Part shown: one piece after another, positions 18,140-26,144 of the stretch
Numbering within the stretch: position 1 is the stretch's first letter
Layout: each line of letters begins with the position of its first letter
NCBI RefSeq assembly: GCF_003641205.1
Contig: NZ_CP032762.1
Coordinates: 2,170,001 to 2,234,000 of the forward strand
Direction of reading: 5' to 3'
Source of the DNA: Rhodococcus sp. P1Y
Lineage (GTDB): Bacteria; Actinomycetota; Actinomycetes; Mycobacteriales; Mycobacteriaceae
DNA length: 64,000 nucleotides
Notes under the pieces: model-generated
What the model saw: the letters and a program-made list of their open reading frames with translations, nothing else
Database searches by the model: none
Told to the model about the DNA's origin: nothing
Translations under genes and position numbers: made by a program

Positions 18140-19312
18140 ATGACCTCCGCTCTCCTGTGGTTCGCGGTACTCGTCGCGTGCGCAGTCGTCGCCGTTGCCG
18201 TCATCAGTCTGCGAGGACGACGTGATCTGACCACTCCTGAGGAGCGCGCGGTGCACTCGACTCTGCACACGGCGTCGTTGGCAGCGCGGCCGCTGCGCCG
18301 AGGACTCGATCGTGATTCAGCGGCCGAGGCCGCGCCCCACCTGCACGCTCTCACCGGGGGCGATGCGCTCGGAATTGCCGACGCCAATGCACAGCTGCTC
18401 ACGTGGAGCGGTCCGCACGAAGAGCTGATCGAGACCTTTCGTACGGCCGCTACACGGGCCGTGGAGGGCGGACGACGTGTACTGCTGATGCGGCCTCTGG
18501 GCGAAGACGACCCCGTGCGGGCTTTGATCGCCCAACCGTTGCTCGTCGACGATGTGGGGGTCGTCGGTGTGCTGGGAGTAGTGGCCAGGTCCGCACCGGG
18601 CCCGGGGATGCTCGGCGCCATCACCGAGGTCGCACGGTACGCATGCGGGCAGATCGAACTCGCCGAACTGGACGCCTCCCGCGCCCGTCTCGACCGGGCC
18701 GAAGTCCGGGCCTTGCGCGCGCAGATCAGTCCGCACTTCATCTACAACGCGCTGGGAACCGTGGCGTCGTTCGTTCGAACCGATCCCGATCGAGCCCGCG
18801 AACTCGTGCTGGAGTTCGCGGACTTCACGCGGTACTCCTTTCGCAACTCGGGCGAGTTCACCGTGCTCGCCGACGAACTGCGCAACATCGATCGCTATCT
18901 CACGCTCGAACGCGCGCGGTTCGGCGACACGTTGCAGGTCACCCTCCAGGTGGCACCCGAGGTGCTGAACGTGGCTTTGCCTTTCCTCGCGTTGCAACCG
19001 CTCGTCGAGAACGCCGTCCGCCACGGTATCGCCGGGCGTTCGGGCGGCGGAACCATCACCATCGTCGCGGCGGACGAGGGCACCGACTGCCTTATCAGCG
19101 TCGAGGACGACGGGGTCGGGATGGACCCCGAGCTTCTGCGCTCGGGAACACTCGACTCCGACGAGGCAGCCCATGTGGGTTTGTCCAATGTCGACGATCG
19201 GCTGCGGGCCGCGTTCGGGAACGACTACGGTCTCGTGGTCGACACCGCTCCTGGCGCAGGCACCAAGGTCAGCATGCGAGTGCCGAAGTTCAAGGCAGGG
19301 ATACGGGCATGA
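18140..19312 (+). CDS. LytS/YehU-type sensor histidine kinase
   Basis: A 390-residue kinase with one N-terminal membrane helix (residues 1-22), a GAF-like sensory region (about 50-180) and the His_kinase/HATPase pair. The phosphoacceptor is H199 in QISPHFIYNAL, characteristic of LytS-type kinases. The ATP-binding domain shows PLVENAVRHGI, EDDGVGMD and GAGTKVSMR. Only one helix anchors it instead of the usual 5TM-LYT domain, so it may sense a cytoplasmic metabolite. It is followed 16 bp on by a LytTR response regulator and then by two sodium/solute symporter genes, suggesting that it controls uptake of a carboxylate such as pyruvate or acetate. Confidence 0.9.
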   Translation: MTSALLWFAVLVACAVVAVAVISLRGRRDLTTPEERAVHSTLHTASLAARPLRRGLDRDSAAEAAPHLHALTGGDALGIADANAQLLTWSGPHEELIETFRTAATRAVEGGRRVLLMRPLGEDDPVRALIAQPLLVDDVGVVGVLGVVARSAPGPGMLGAITEVARYACGQIELAELDASRARLDRAEVRALRAQISPHFIYNALGTVASFVRTDPDRARELVLEFADFTRYSFRNSGEFTVLADELRNIDRYLTLERARFGDTLQVTLQVAPEVLNVALPFLALQPLVENAVRHGIAGRSGGGTITIVAADEGTDCLISVEDDGVGMDPELLRSGTLDSDEAAHVGLSNVDDRLRAAFGNDYGLVVDTAPGAGTKVSMRVPKFKAGIRA

Positions 19313-19328
19313 CGGGAGGTCTGGCAGA

Positions 19329-20138
19329 GTGAAGCACGTTGTGAGCAATTCTGCGGATAGGCCCCTCGTGGTGCTGGCCGTCGACGACGAGCGGCCGGCG
19401 CTCGACGAGATCGCGTTTCTTCTGAGCAGGCAGGCTTGCGTCGCCGAGGTCGATACGGCACTGGACGCGACGACGGCTCTGCGTCGTCTGCAGCAGCCTG
19501 CTGGTCCGTCGGCACCCGTGATCGACGCAGTGTTCCTCGACATCAACATGCCGGGCCTGGACGGGTTGGAACTGGCGGGAATTCTGTCGAACTTCGCGAA
19601 ACCTCCCGCGGTGGTGTTCGTGACGGCACACGACGACCGCGCGGTAGCGGCTTTCGACCTCGGTGCTGTCGACTACCTGCTCAAGCCGCTGCGCGAAGAC
19701 CGATTGGCCGAGTCGCTGCGACGCATCCTCGCAGCGGGTCGGCGCGCCGAACCTCAGGAAACCCCGGCGTCCGACGAGATCATCCCCGTCGAACTCGGCG
19801 GAACCACCACACTGGTGCAGCGTGCGAGCGTGGGCTGGGTCGAGGCCGACGGCGATTACGCCAGGCTGCACACGAGCAGCGGCTCGCACCTCGTTCGAAT
19901 CCCGATCTCGACGCTGGAGAGTCGCTGGGCCGACGCCGGATTCCTCCGTGTGCACCGTTCGTATCTGGTCTCGTTGGCGTTGGTGACCGGAATCAAGAGC
20001 GTCGGGTCGGGGCTGGTGGTGTGCCTCCGGCGAACCGGGGATCTACGAGCGGTGGAACTTCCGGTGAGTCGCAGGCACACTCGTGAACTCAAGGAACGTC
20101 TCGTCCGCGGACCCCTGCAGTCCTGGTCCAACAGATGA
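19329..20138 (+). CDS. LytTR-family response regulator
   Basis: A 269-residue regulator starting at GTG 19329, preceded by GGGAGGT at 8 nt. The receiver domain has VDDERPALDE, the phosphoacceptor D71 in FLDINMPG, the Thr of FVTAHDD and the Lys of LLKPLRED. From about residue 155 comes a LytTR DNA-binding domain (VGWVEADGDYARLHTSSGSH, then FLRVHRSYLVSLA). It is the partner of the upstream kinase and probably activates one or both symporter genes downstream. Its stop overlaps the next ATG by 4 nt. Direct-repeat LytTR sites were not identified with confidence upstream of the symporters. Confidence 0.92.
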   Translation: MKHVVSNSADRPLVVLAVDDERPALDEIAFLLSRQACVAEVDTALDATTALRRLQQPAGPSAPVIDAVFLDINMPGLDGLELAGILSNFAKPPAVVFVTAHDDRAVAAFDLGAVDYLLKPLREDRLAESLRRILAAGRRAEPQETPASDEIIPVELGGTTTLVQRASVGWVEADGDYARLHTSSGSHLVRIPISTLESRWADAGFLRVHRSYLVSLALVTGIKSVGSGLVVCLRRTGDLRAVELPVSRRHTRELKERLVRGPLQSWSNR

Positions 20139-20494
20139 CGAGCCCTCGACGTGAGCGCGTCGTGTTGGCCTCGCGGCGCGGCGCGAGAATCGTCAGGACC
20201 CGGGTGGAAGTCCAGGAGCACACCGAGGTCGGGGACGCCATGGTCCGCTCACTCGTGCGGGCTCAGCTGTGGCTGTCGGTTCGCCTGGCGTTGCTGACGT
20301 TGGCAGTTCTGTTCTCGATTCCGTTGTTGGCGTTGCTGGTTCCCGCGTTCGGCGACTCGACACTGTTCGGAGTCAGGTTGCCGTGGATCGTGCTCGGCGT
20401 TCTGGTCTACCCGCTTCTGATCGGTGTCGGGTGGATCTATATTCGGCAGGCCGAGCGAATCGAGCACCAGTTCGTGGAGTTGGTGGACGATTAG
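20135..20494 (+). CDS. Small two-helix membrane protein, partner of symporter
   Basis: A 119-residue protein whose ATG overlaps the regulator's stop (ATGA). It begins with a basic 45-residue cytoplasmic part, then two membrane helices (about 47-70 and 82-104) joined by a short loop, and ends in an acidic tail. The layout matches DUF485-like proteins that are encoded just before acetate-type sodium/solute symporters, although the DUF485 sequence motif itself is weak. The symporter gene follows 113 bp later, and a second, clearer DUF485 gene precedes the second symporter. It likely assists or regulates the symporter; function is otherwise unknown. Confidence 0.7.
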   Translation: MTSPRRERVVLASRRGARIVRTRVEVQEHTEVGDAMVRSLVRAQLWLSVRLALLTLAVLFSIPLLALLVPAFGDSTLFGVRLPWIVLGVLVYPLLIGVGWIYIRQAERIEHQFVELVDD

Positions 20495-20607
20495 CGTCCG
20501 ATCCGCCTGCCCTACCCCCGTTGCTCTGATCTCGGGTAGCGCGGTGCGCTCGTGACGTAATGTCCGCGTGAAGCACCGCGCTTTGAGGAAGAGGGGTTCC
20601 ACCCGAG

Positions 20608-22350
20608 GTGAACGGCCAGTCCATACCCGTGGTGACGGTGGTCGCGCTGCTGTTGGCAGCTGCGGCGACCGTCGCCATCGGTATTTACGGAGTCCGGCTC
20701 GCCCGAACCACCTCGGATTTCCTCGTGGCGTCGCGCAGTGTCGGCCCGAGATGGAATGCTGCTGCGATATCAGGGGAGTACCTTTCTGCTGCATCGTTTC
20801 TCGGGGTTGCAGGTCTGATCGCCAAGTACGGCGCCGACGCCCTGTGGTATCCGATCGGATTCACCGCTGGATACCTAGGGTTACTGCTGTTCGTGGCAGC
20901 CCCGCTACGTCGAAGTGGCGCGTACACCGTTCCGGACTTCGCCGAGTTCCGGCTCGGTTCACGGCGACTACGTACCCTCGCGATGTTGGTCGTCGTGATC
21001 ATCTGTGCGCTCTACCTGGTTCCGCAGTTCCAGGGCGCAGGACTGACGCTCAACATCCTCCTGGGAGTGCCGGGTTGGGTGGGTGCAGCGGTGGTGGGCC
21101 TCATCGTCATCGCCAACGTCGTCGGCGGCGGAATGCGCTCGATCACCTTCGTGCAGGCGTTTCAGTACTGGCTGAAGTTGACGGCCGTCGCCGTCCCTGC
21201 ACTCGTCCTCGCGTTGCACTTCTTCGCCGACGACCGCGCTGTCGGTAGCCCGGCGCCGCCGACGGTGGATCGGTCGACCACCGTCGACATCACCACCGAC
21301 GTTCTGGTGCAAGTCGATTCGCCCATCGACGTCACTGTCCGTGGCACGGTCGACGGAGTGAGCGTCGACGGCAGGCAACGCCTCGGCGGCGGCACCCACG
21401 AGCTCAGCGAGGGCACGTCGTTGATACTCGACGCCGGCTCCGCTGTGCCGGTCGTCGCAGGAGCGCCCACGACCGATGCGGAATGGGCGCAGCCCGGGCG
21501 GGGGCTCGGTGGGATGCACCCGCTGTACCAGGTGTATTCGTTGATCCTGGCGACGTTCCTGGGCACTCTCGGTTTGCCGCACGTGCTGGTGCGGTTCTAC
21601 ACCAATCCCGACGGCCGGGCTGCGCGCTTGACCTCCCTTGCCGTACTCGGCCTCCTGGGAATCTTCTACCTGTTTCCCACTCTGCTCGGGGTCTTCGCGC
21701 GGCTATACGTGCCGCAGTTGCTGATCACCGGTGCGTCGGACGCCGCTGTTCTGTTGCTACCCGGTTCGGTGCTGTCCGGCATCCCCGGTCAGTTGCTGGC
21801 CGCACTGGTCGCCGCAGGTGCGATTGCCGCGTTCTTGTCCACGTCGTCGGGGTTGCTGGTGAGCATCGCCGGGGTGCTGAGCACCGACGTGCTGGCGGGG
21901 AGGGTCCGCGACTTCCGTATCGCAGCGGTGCTCGCAGGTGCCGTGCCACTGGCGTTGTCGCTCGGCTTGGTGTCTCTCGATCTGTCGCGGACGGTCGGAC
22001 TGGTGTTCGCGGTAGCGGCGTCGACGCTGTGCCCGCTGCTCGTCCTCGGAATCTGGTGGCGCGGACTGACCCCTGCGGGCGCTGCAGCCGGATTGATCGG
22101 CGGCGGAACGGTGTCCCTCGTTGCTGCGTCGTTGTCGGTGTTCGGCGTCCCGGAGTCGTGGTGGGGAGGCTGGGCTGCCGCGATTCTGGGTTATCCGGCT
22201 GCGGTGAGCGTGCCGCTCGCGTTCGGGTTGATGTACGTGGTCAGCAAGGCGACGGCGAAATCGATTCCAGCTGACGTCGGCGGCATCTTCACCAGGCTGC
22301 ACGTACCGGAACGACTAGGAGTCGGTCGCGACCGAGAGCGAGAGCTGTAG
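20608..22350 (+). CDS. Sodium/solute symporter with extra extracellular insertion
   Basis: A 580-residue SSS-family transporter from GTG 20608. Core motifs match the acetate/pyruvate branch: SRSVGPRWNAAAISGEYLSAASFLG, GAYTVPDFAEFRLG and LPHVLVRFYTNPDGRAAR. Between the helix ending near residue 210 and the GMHPLYQVYSL segment is a roughly 85-residue hydrophilic insert, rich in Val, Asp and Thr and predicted beta, that the second symporter of this cluster has only in a shorter form. It may form a small extracytoplasmic domain. The substrate is probably a short-chain monocarboxylate, by family and by the two-component system upstream. Confidence 0.87.
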   Translation: MNGQSIPVVTVVALLLAAAATVAIGIYGVRLARTTSDFLVASRSVGPRWNAAAISGEYLSAASFLGVAGLIAKYGADALWYPIGFTAGYLGLLLFVAAPLRRSGAYTVPDFAEFRLGSRRLRTLAMLVVVIICALYLVPQFQGAGLTLNILLGVPGWVGAAVVGLIVIANVVGGGMRSITFVQAFQYWLKLTAVAVPALVLALHFFADDRAVGSPAPPTVDRSTTVDITTDVLVQVDSPIDVTVRGTVDGVSVDGRQRLGGGTHELSEGTSLILDAGSAVPVVAGAPTTDAEWAQPGRGLGGMHPLYQVYSLILATFLGTLGLPHVLVRFYTNPDGRAARLTSLAVLGLLGIFYLFPTLLGVFARLYVPQLLITGASDAAVLLLPGSVLSGIPGQLLAALVAAGAIAAFLSTSSGLLVSIAGVLSTDVLAGRVRDFRIAAVLAGAVPLALSLGLVSLDLSRTVGLVFAVAASTLCPLLVLGIWWRGLTPAGAAAGLIGGGTVSLVAASLSVFGVPESWWGGWAAAILGYPAAVSVPLAFGLMYVVSKATAKSIPADVGGIFTRLHVPERLGVGRDREREL

Positions 22351-22467
22351 TCCCGTTCGTCGCCATCAGCCGACCGTTCGGCGCACGGTCCGACAGTCCG
22401 GCGTGTGACCGGCACCACCTCGTATCTTTGTGACGTCGATCTCACTAACGTCAGCTCTCGGTTACAA

Positions 22468-22482
22468 GTCACAGACCGTGAC
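22468..22482. promoter_or_regulatory. Inverted repeat GTCAC-N5-GTGAC before the DUF485-symporter unit
   Basis: GTCAC (22468-22472) and GTGAC (22478-22482) form a symmetric element 24 bp before the DUF485 start. It may be an operator, but the arms are only 5 bp and no cognate regulator is identified. Confidence 0.3.
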
Positions 22483-22506
22483 ATGACGGCAAGGGAGCAA
22501 TACGAC

Positions 22507-22857
22507 GTGAGTACACCGGATACGTCTCCGCCACCGGACGAGCAGGCATTCATCGACATGCAGGCAAGCCCGGAGTTCCAAGAGCTACGACGACGCCTGC
22601 GCAGCTTCGTATTTCCGATGACAGCGTTCTTCCTGATCTGGTACGTGGTGTACGTCCTGCTGAGTACCTACGCTGTCGGCTTCATGTCCACCCCGGTCTG
22701 GGGAAACATCAATGTCGGGCTGCTGCTCGGTCTCGGTCAGTTCGTCACCACGTTCGCCATCACCGGCATCTACGTGAAGTTCGCCAACCGTGAGCTCGAC
22801 CCGCGCGCAGAGGCACTGCGCAACGAAATGATCGCGTCGCAGGAGGCCAAGAGATGA
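22507..22857 (+). CDS. DUF485 domain membrane protein
   Basis: A 116-residue protein. GTG 22507 is preferred because AGGGAG lies 10 nt upstream; ATG 22483 in the same frame lacks a Shine-Dalgarno. The family signature is clear: SPEFQELRRRLRSFVFPMTAFFLIWYVVYVLLSTYA, then a second helix ending in VKFANRELDP. DUF485 proteins are two-helix membrane partners encoded directly before ActP/MctC-type symporters. The stop overlaps the symporter ATG by 4 nt, so the two are translationally coupled. Confidence 0.9.
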   Translation: MSTPDTSPPPDEQAFIDMQASPEFQELRRRLRSFVFPMTAFFLIWYVVYVLLSTYAVGFMSTPVWGNINVGLLLGLGQFVTTFAITGIYVKFANRELDPRAEALRNEMIASQEAKR

Positions 22858-24518
22858 GCTTGTCTCTCATTCATTCCGCGGGCTCCGACGTCCTCGCGCA
22901 AGCAGCCGACACGACAGTCGGCGAACCACTCGTCAACATCGCCATTTTCGCCGCCTTCGTCATCATCACGATGGTCGTCGTCATTCGGGCTTCGAAGAAG
23001 AATGCCACGGCGTCCGAGTTCTTCACCGCCGGAGGCGGATTCTCCGGGCCGCAGAACGGTGTCGCCATCGCCGGTGACTATCTCTCGGCAGCCAGCTTCC
23101 TCGGTATCGCGGGTGCCATTGCCGTGTACGGTTACGACGGCTTCCTGTACTCCATCGGCTTCCTCGTCGCGTGGCTCGTCGCACTCCTTCTCGTCGCCGA
23201 ATTGCTCAGGAACACCGGTAAATTCACGATGGCCGATGTGCTGAGCTTCCGGCTCAAGCAAGGCCCGGTTCGCACCGCGGCTGCGCTCTCGACGCTCACG
23301 GTGTCGCTGTTCTACCTGCTCGCGCAGATGGCGGGTGCAGGTGGCCTCGTTGCGCTCCTGCTCGACATCTCCGACCGCACCGGACAGTCGATCGTCATCG
23401 CCGTCGTCGGTGTTCTGATGATCGTCTACGTTCTCGTCGGCGGCATGAAGGGCACCACGTGGGTGCAGATCATCAAGGCAGTCCTGCTGATCGCCGGCGC
23501 TGCATTCATGACGGTCCTCGTCCTCGCGAAGTTCGGCCTCAACTTCTCCGAACTGCTCGGTAGCGCGCAAGCAATGGTCGCGGGATCGGCCGACCAGGCT
23601 GTTGCAGCTCGCGACGTCATCGAGCCCGGTGCTCAGTACGGCGGAAGCGCCACCTCGAAGATCAACTTCCTCTCGCTCGGCATCGCCCTGGTGCTCGGAA
23701 CCGCCGGTCTGCCGCACGTGCTGATGCGCTTCTACACCGTTCCGACCGCCAAGGAAGCCCGTCGCAGCGTCGTCTGGGCCATCGCGCTCATCGGTGCCTT
23801 CTACCTCTTCACCCTCGTGCTCGGCTACGGCGCCGCAGCCATCGTCGGACCCGACCGGATCCTGGCATCGGCGGGTGGACAGAACTCCGCCGCACCGCTT
23901 CTCGCGTTCGAACTCGGCGGCGTGATCCTGCTCGGAGTGATCTCGGCAGTCGCGTTCGCGACGATCCTCGCGGTGGTCGCAGGTCTGACCATCACGGCAT
24001 CGGCATCGTTCGCTCACGACATCTACGCCAGCGTCATCAAGAAGGGCAAGGTCGACGAGAAGAAGCAGGTCAAGGTTTCCCGCATCACGGCCGTCGTCAT
24101 CGGCGCGCTCGCCATCGGCCTCGGCATCCTGGCCAACGGTCAGAACATCGCGTTCCTCGTTGCCCTCGCCTTCGCAGTAGCGGCAGCGGCCAACCTCCCG
24201 ACCATCGTGTACTCGCTGTTCTGGCGTCGTTTCAACACCACCGGCGCGCTCTTCAGCATGTACGGCGGTCTGATCTCGACGATCGTGCTGATCATCTTCT
24301 CCCCGGCCGTGTCCGGTTCGAAGACCGCCATGATCCCGGGGTCGGACTTCGCCTGGTTCCCGTTGTCCAACCCGGGCATCGTGTCCATCCCGTTGGCCTT
24401 CATCCTCGGCATCGTCGGGACCTATGTCTCGAAGGATTCGGAGAGCAAAGCCAAGCAGGCCGAGATGGAAGTTCGTTCGCTCACCGGCATCGGTGCAGAG
24501 AAAGCGTCTGCGCACTGA
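22854..24518 (+). CDS. Cation acetate/monocarboxylate symporter (ActP/MctC-like)
   Basis: A 554-residue SSS-family symporter, the usual length for ActP and corynebacterial MctC. Features include TASEFFTAGGGFSGPQNGVAIAGDYLSAASFLGIAG, KFTMADVLSFRLKQGP and LPHVLMRFYTVPTAKEARRS. Sodium- or proton-coupled uptake of acetate, propionate or pyruvate is expected. It is preceded by its DUF485 partner with a 4-nt overlap, and a palindromic terminator lies 19 bp after the stop. The whole cluster (kinase, LytTR regulator, two symporters each with a small membrane protein) points to carboxylate-responsive uptake. Confidence 0.9.
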   Translation: MSLSLIHSAGSDVLAQAADTTVGEPLVNIAIFAAFVIITMVVVIRASKKNATASEFFTAGGGFSGPQNGVAIAGDYLSAASFLGIAGAIAVYGYDGFLYSIGFLVAWLVALLLVAELLRNTGKFTMADVLSFRLKQGPVRTAAALSTLTVSLFYLLAQMAGAGGLVALLLDISDRTGQSIVIAVVGVLMIVYVLVGGMKGTTWVQIIKAVLLIAGAAFMTVLVLAKFGLNFSELLGSAQAMVAGSADQAVAARDVIEPGAQYGGSATSKINFLSLGIALVLGTAGLPHVLMRFYTVPTAKEARRSVVWAIALIGAFYLFTLVLGYGAAAIVGPDRILASAGGQNSAAPLLAFELGGVILLGVISAVAFATILAVVAGLTITASASFAHDIYASVIKKGKVDEKKQVKVSRITAVVIGALAIGLGILANGQNIAFLVALAFAVAAAANLPTIVYSLFWRRFNTTGALFSMYGGLISTIVLIIFSPAVSGSKTAMIPGSDFAWFPLSNPGIVSIPLAFILGIVGTYVSKDSESKAKQAEMEVRSLTGIGAEKASAH

Positions 24519-24536
24519 GTTTTGCTTGATTACCGA

Positions 24537-24575
24537 CCGCACACGTTGCAGCCTCATTGGTTGCACCGTGTGCGG
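24537..24575 (+). terminator. Palindromic terminator after the symporter
   Basis: CCGCACACG (24537-24545) pairs with CGTGTGCGG (24567-24575). The arms are also two inverted copies of the TGCA(A/C)-N3-GTGCGG motif found in the repeat arrays on both sides of the next gene, so it may be terminator, repeat unit or both. Confidence 0.5.
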
Positions 24576-24740
24576 TTGTATGAAAGGTGTGTCGATGGTG
24601 CTCGTGGGTGTTGCCGCACAGGTTGCAGTGTCCGACGGGTGTTGCCGCACAGGTTGCGGGGTCTGCTGGGTGTTGCCGCACAGGTTGTAGACAACCGCAC
24701 CGGGTGCAACCAGTGCGGTTGTCTGGAAGGTGTGCGATTG
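24537..24740. repeat. Left array of a TGCAA-N3-GTGCG(A/G) motif
   Basis: This 259-bp intergenic stretch is dominated by one short motif in both orientations. Three near-exact 20-mers beginning GGGTGTTGCCGCAC start at 24606, 24637 and 24668, an exact 31-bp period with 11-nt spacers. A perfect 11-bp inverted repeat (24690-24700 with 24713-24723) contains further half-sites. The last 28 nt (24713-24740) recur with two mismatches at 25925-25952 on the other side of the AbiEi-DUF559 gene. Confidence 0.8.
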
Positions 24741-24777
24741 CCTGTTTGTGCTGCGAGAAGATTTGCTGGACTGGAAC

Positions 24778-25779
24778 TTACGCTGCATGACGGAGGATCG
24801 TCTGCGGCCGCGGGAGGGTTCGGGCCGTATCGAACGCGCGTTGCAGTTTCTCCACCAAGCGCTCGGGGTGTTCGAGGTCCGACCAGTACACCCGAACGAC
24901 CACCCACCCGAATGACCGCAGACCATCTTCGCGCTTCTTCTCTGCAATCACGACGCTACTGGGCGTCTGCCCCAGCGGGACGAACTTCGAGTACTTGACA
25001 TTGCCGTCGAACTCCAAAATCACGCCCAGCTCCTCGAAAAGAAAGTCGACCCGTCCAAGGAAGTCGCCCTTCGGGCTGTACACGTCGACCTGGAGGGTGG
25101 GGACCGGTACTCCGGCCAGGCTCAACTGCACACGGGTGCGCGATTCTCCGACACTTTCGCTGTGCGGGGAGCAAAACTCGAGGGCACGGAGTGCTTTGGC
25201 GAGGCTTCGCCGGCCGCTGCGGTTCAGGGTGTCGGCCACACCATCAGCTGTGGCAACACCCTGGGCCAGCGCGGCGTCGCCGACGCATACCGCGGCCTCG
25301 AAGTCGAGGCTCCTGCACAAGTCGGCGACGGTCCGGTTCGGTGATGTCACCGCGAGCCCTCCGATGTGGACCACATCGTTCGACTTCAGCACCCCAGGGT
25401 GAACGTGTCGCGTGCGGGACTTTCTCCCTCCGTTCGGAGGGTGAACGTGTCGCGTTCGGGACTTTCTCCCTCCGTTCGGCCGGTCGATCGTGAAGTGCAC
25501 ACGTTCCAGGTTCGGCGACCACATCGGCAGACCATGCAGGATTGCCGCAGATTGATGGCTGGCGACGAGGCGGTTTCCCGCTGCGGCGGCGTGTGAGCGA
25601 ACCTGCAACGCATGCAGCTCTTCCGGGCTCGATGCGCTGAGGACGTCGGTCGGGACGAATACGCCTCGTCGTACTCGTCCGAGTGTCCCCTTCCTCGTGG
25701 CGGAGCGAATGTCGCTGTCGGTCGTGCCCGTCCGAACGAGCTCGCGTCGAAGTAATAGCGGATCTTTGTCGGAGTTCAT
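24778..25779 (-). CDS. AbiEi-like antitoxin domain protein with C-terminal DUF559 nuclease-like domain
   Basis: A 333-residue protein from ATG 25779. Residues 1-60 form a winged-helix AbiEi-type N-domain (RELVRTGTTDSDIRSATRKG, then RVRRGVFVP). The C-terminus from about 240 is a VSR-like/DUF559 fold with RVDFLFEELGVILEFDGNVKY, IAEKKREDGLRSFGWVVVRVYWSDL, which contains the Glu, Asp and Lys expected of the PD-(D/E)xK-like core. No AbiEii nucleotidyltransferase is next to it. Such solitary proteins are common in Rhodococcus and relatives and of unknown function. Residues about 100-128 are a perfect 14-residue duplication. The gene is bracketed on both sides by arrays of the same short motif. Confidence 0.82.
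   Translation of the reverse strand: MNSDKDPLLLRRELVRTGTTDSDIRSATRKGTLGRVRRGVFVPTDVLSASSPEELHALQVRSHAAAAGNRLVASHQSAAILHGLPMWSPNLERVHFTIDRPNGGRKSRTRHVHPPNGGRKSRTRHVHPGVLKSNDVVHIGGLAVTSPNRTVADLCRSLDFEAAVCVGDAALAQGVATADGVADTLNRSGRRSLAKALRALEFCSPHSESVGESRTRVQLSLAGVPVPTLQVDVYSPKGDFLGRVDFLFEELGVILEFDGNVKYSKFVPLGQTPSSVVIAEKKREDGLRSFGWVVVRVYWSDLEHPERLVEKLQRAFDTARTLPRPQTILRHAA
25397..25480. repeat. 42-bp in-frame tandem duplication inside the AbiEi-DUF559 gene
   Basis: Units 25397-25438 and 25439-25480 differ at two bases. Each encodes the 14-residue segment containing NGGRKSRTRHVHP. Length divisible by three keeps the frame. The near-identity implies a recent event or a mobile short repeat. Confidence 0.85.
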
Positions 25780-25816
25780 GCGATGAGCGTGGACGAATTC
25801 GTCCCGGCGCGGTAGA

Positions 25817-25840
25817 TGTGGATAACCAACCTGTGGATAA
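25817..25840 (-). promoter_or_regulatory. Two DnaA-box-like sites TTATCCACA
   Basis: TGTGGATAA occurs at 25817-25825 and 25832-25840, in the same orientation and 15 bp apart. Both match the DnaA box consensus on the - strand. They lie about 40-60 bp upstream of the AbiEi-DUF559 start. Confidence 0.5.
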
Positions 25841-25887
25841 ACGAAATTCGTGTATTGTGCGCCAATTTCGTAGTGAGGCAGCGATAC

Positions 25888-26016
25888 TCGCACAAGTTCC
25901 ATACATCCGCACAGGCAGCAACCGGTGCGGTTGTCTGCAAGTTGTGCGATTGTGACTGGACCTGGCTGCAAAGTGTGCGAACGCCACTGGACCTGGCTGC
26001 AAGGGGTGCGAACGCC
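25888..26016. repeat. Right array of the TGCAA-N3-GTGCG(A/G) motif, 31-bp period
   Basis: Three adjacent 31-bp units run 25924-25954, 25955-25985 and 25986-26016. Each contains CTGCAA-N3-GTGCGA at the same phase; the second and third are nearly identical. Two reverse-oriented half-matches precede them (from 25888). The first unit contains the 28-nt sequence also found at the end of the left array. Confidence 0.8.
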
Positions 26017-26144
26017 ACTTCGGCCGGGAGGGTGCGCGAACGACGCCACAGACCGGCGCGAGCTAGGACGTATCACAGCAGATGAGCTGCGAATGAGGCC
26101 CACCTCACACTGAATGCTTGACTCGGGTGGTTACGATCCCTACC

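Larger units (their letters stand above)
25780..26144. other. 365-bp gene-free region with DnaA-type boxes and 31-bp repeats
   Basis: This is the divergent promoter region of the AbiEi-DUF559 and Rv0910-like genes. It contains two perfect TGTGGATAA boxes, an array of 31-bp units (25924-26016) and no open frame with coding character. No promoter could be placed with confidence. Confidence 0.6.

Noticed and set aside
22430..22460. CRP/GlxR-like box TGTGA...TCAC before the DUF485-symporter unit
   Set aside because: The half-sites are 8 nt apart rather than 6, so it does not match the usual CRP-family operator.
24606..24687. Three 20-bp direct repeats with 11-nt spacers resembling a small CRISPR array
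   Set aside because: Spacers are far too short, there are only three copies, the repeat half-sites occur in both orientations nearby, and no cas gene is present.
22770..24947. Very long open frame on the - strand opposite the acetate symporter
   Set aside because: It is antisense to a clearly recognised symporter; its predicted protein is a low-complexity Arg/Asp/Glu/Gly mixture, typical of the reverse frame of high-GC membrane genes.
25817..25840. Possible chromosomal or plasmid replication origin
   Set aside because: Only two DnaA-type boxes, with no AT-rich unwinding stretch beside them and no dnaA, dnaN, rep or par genes in the window.
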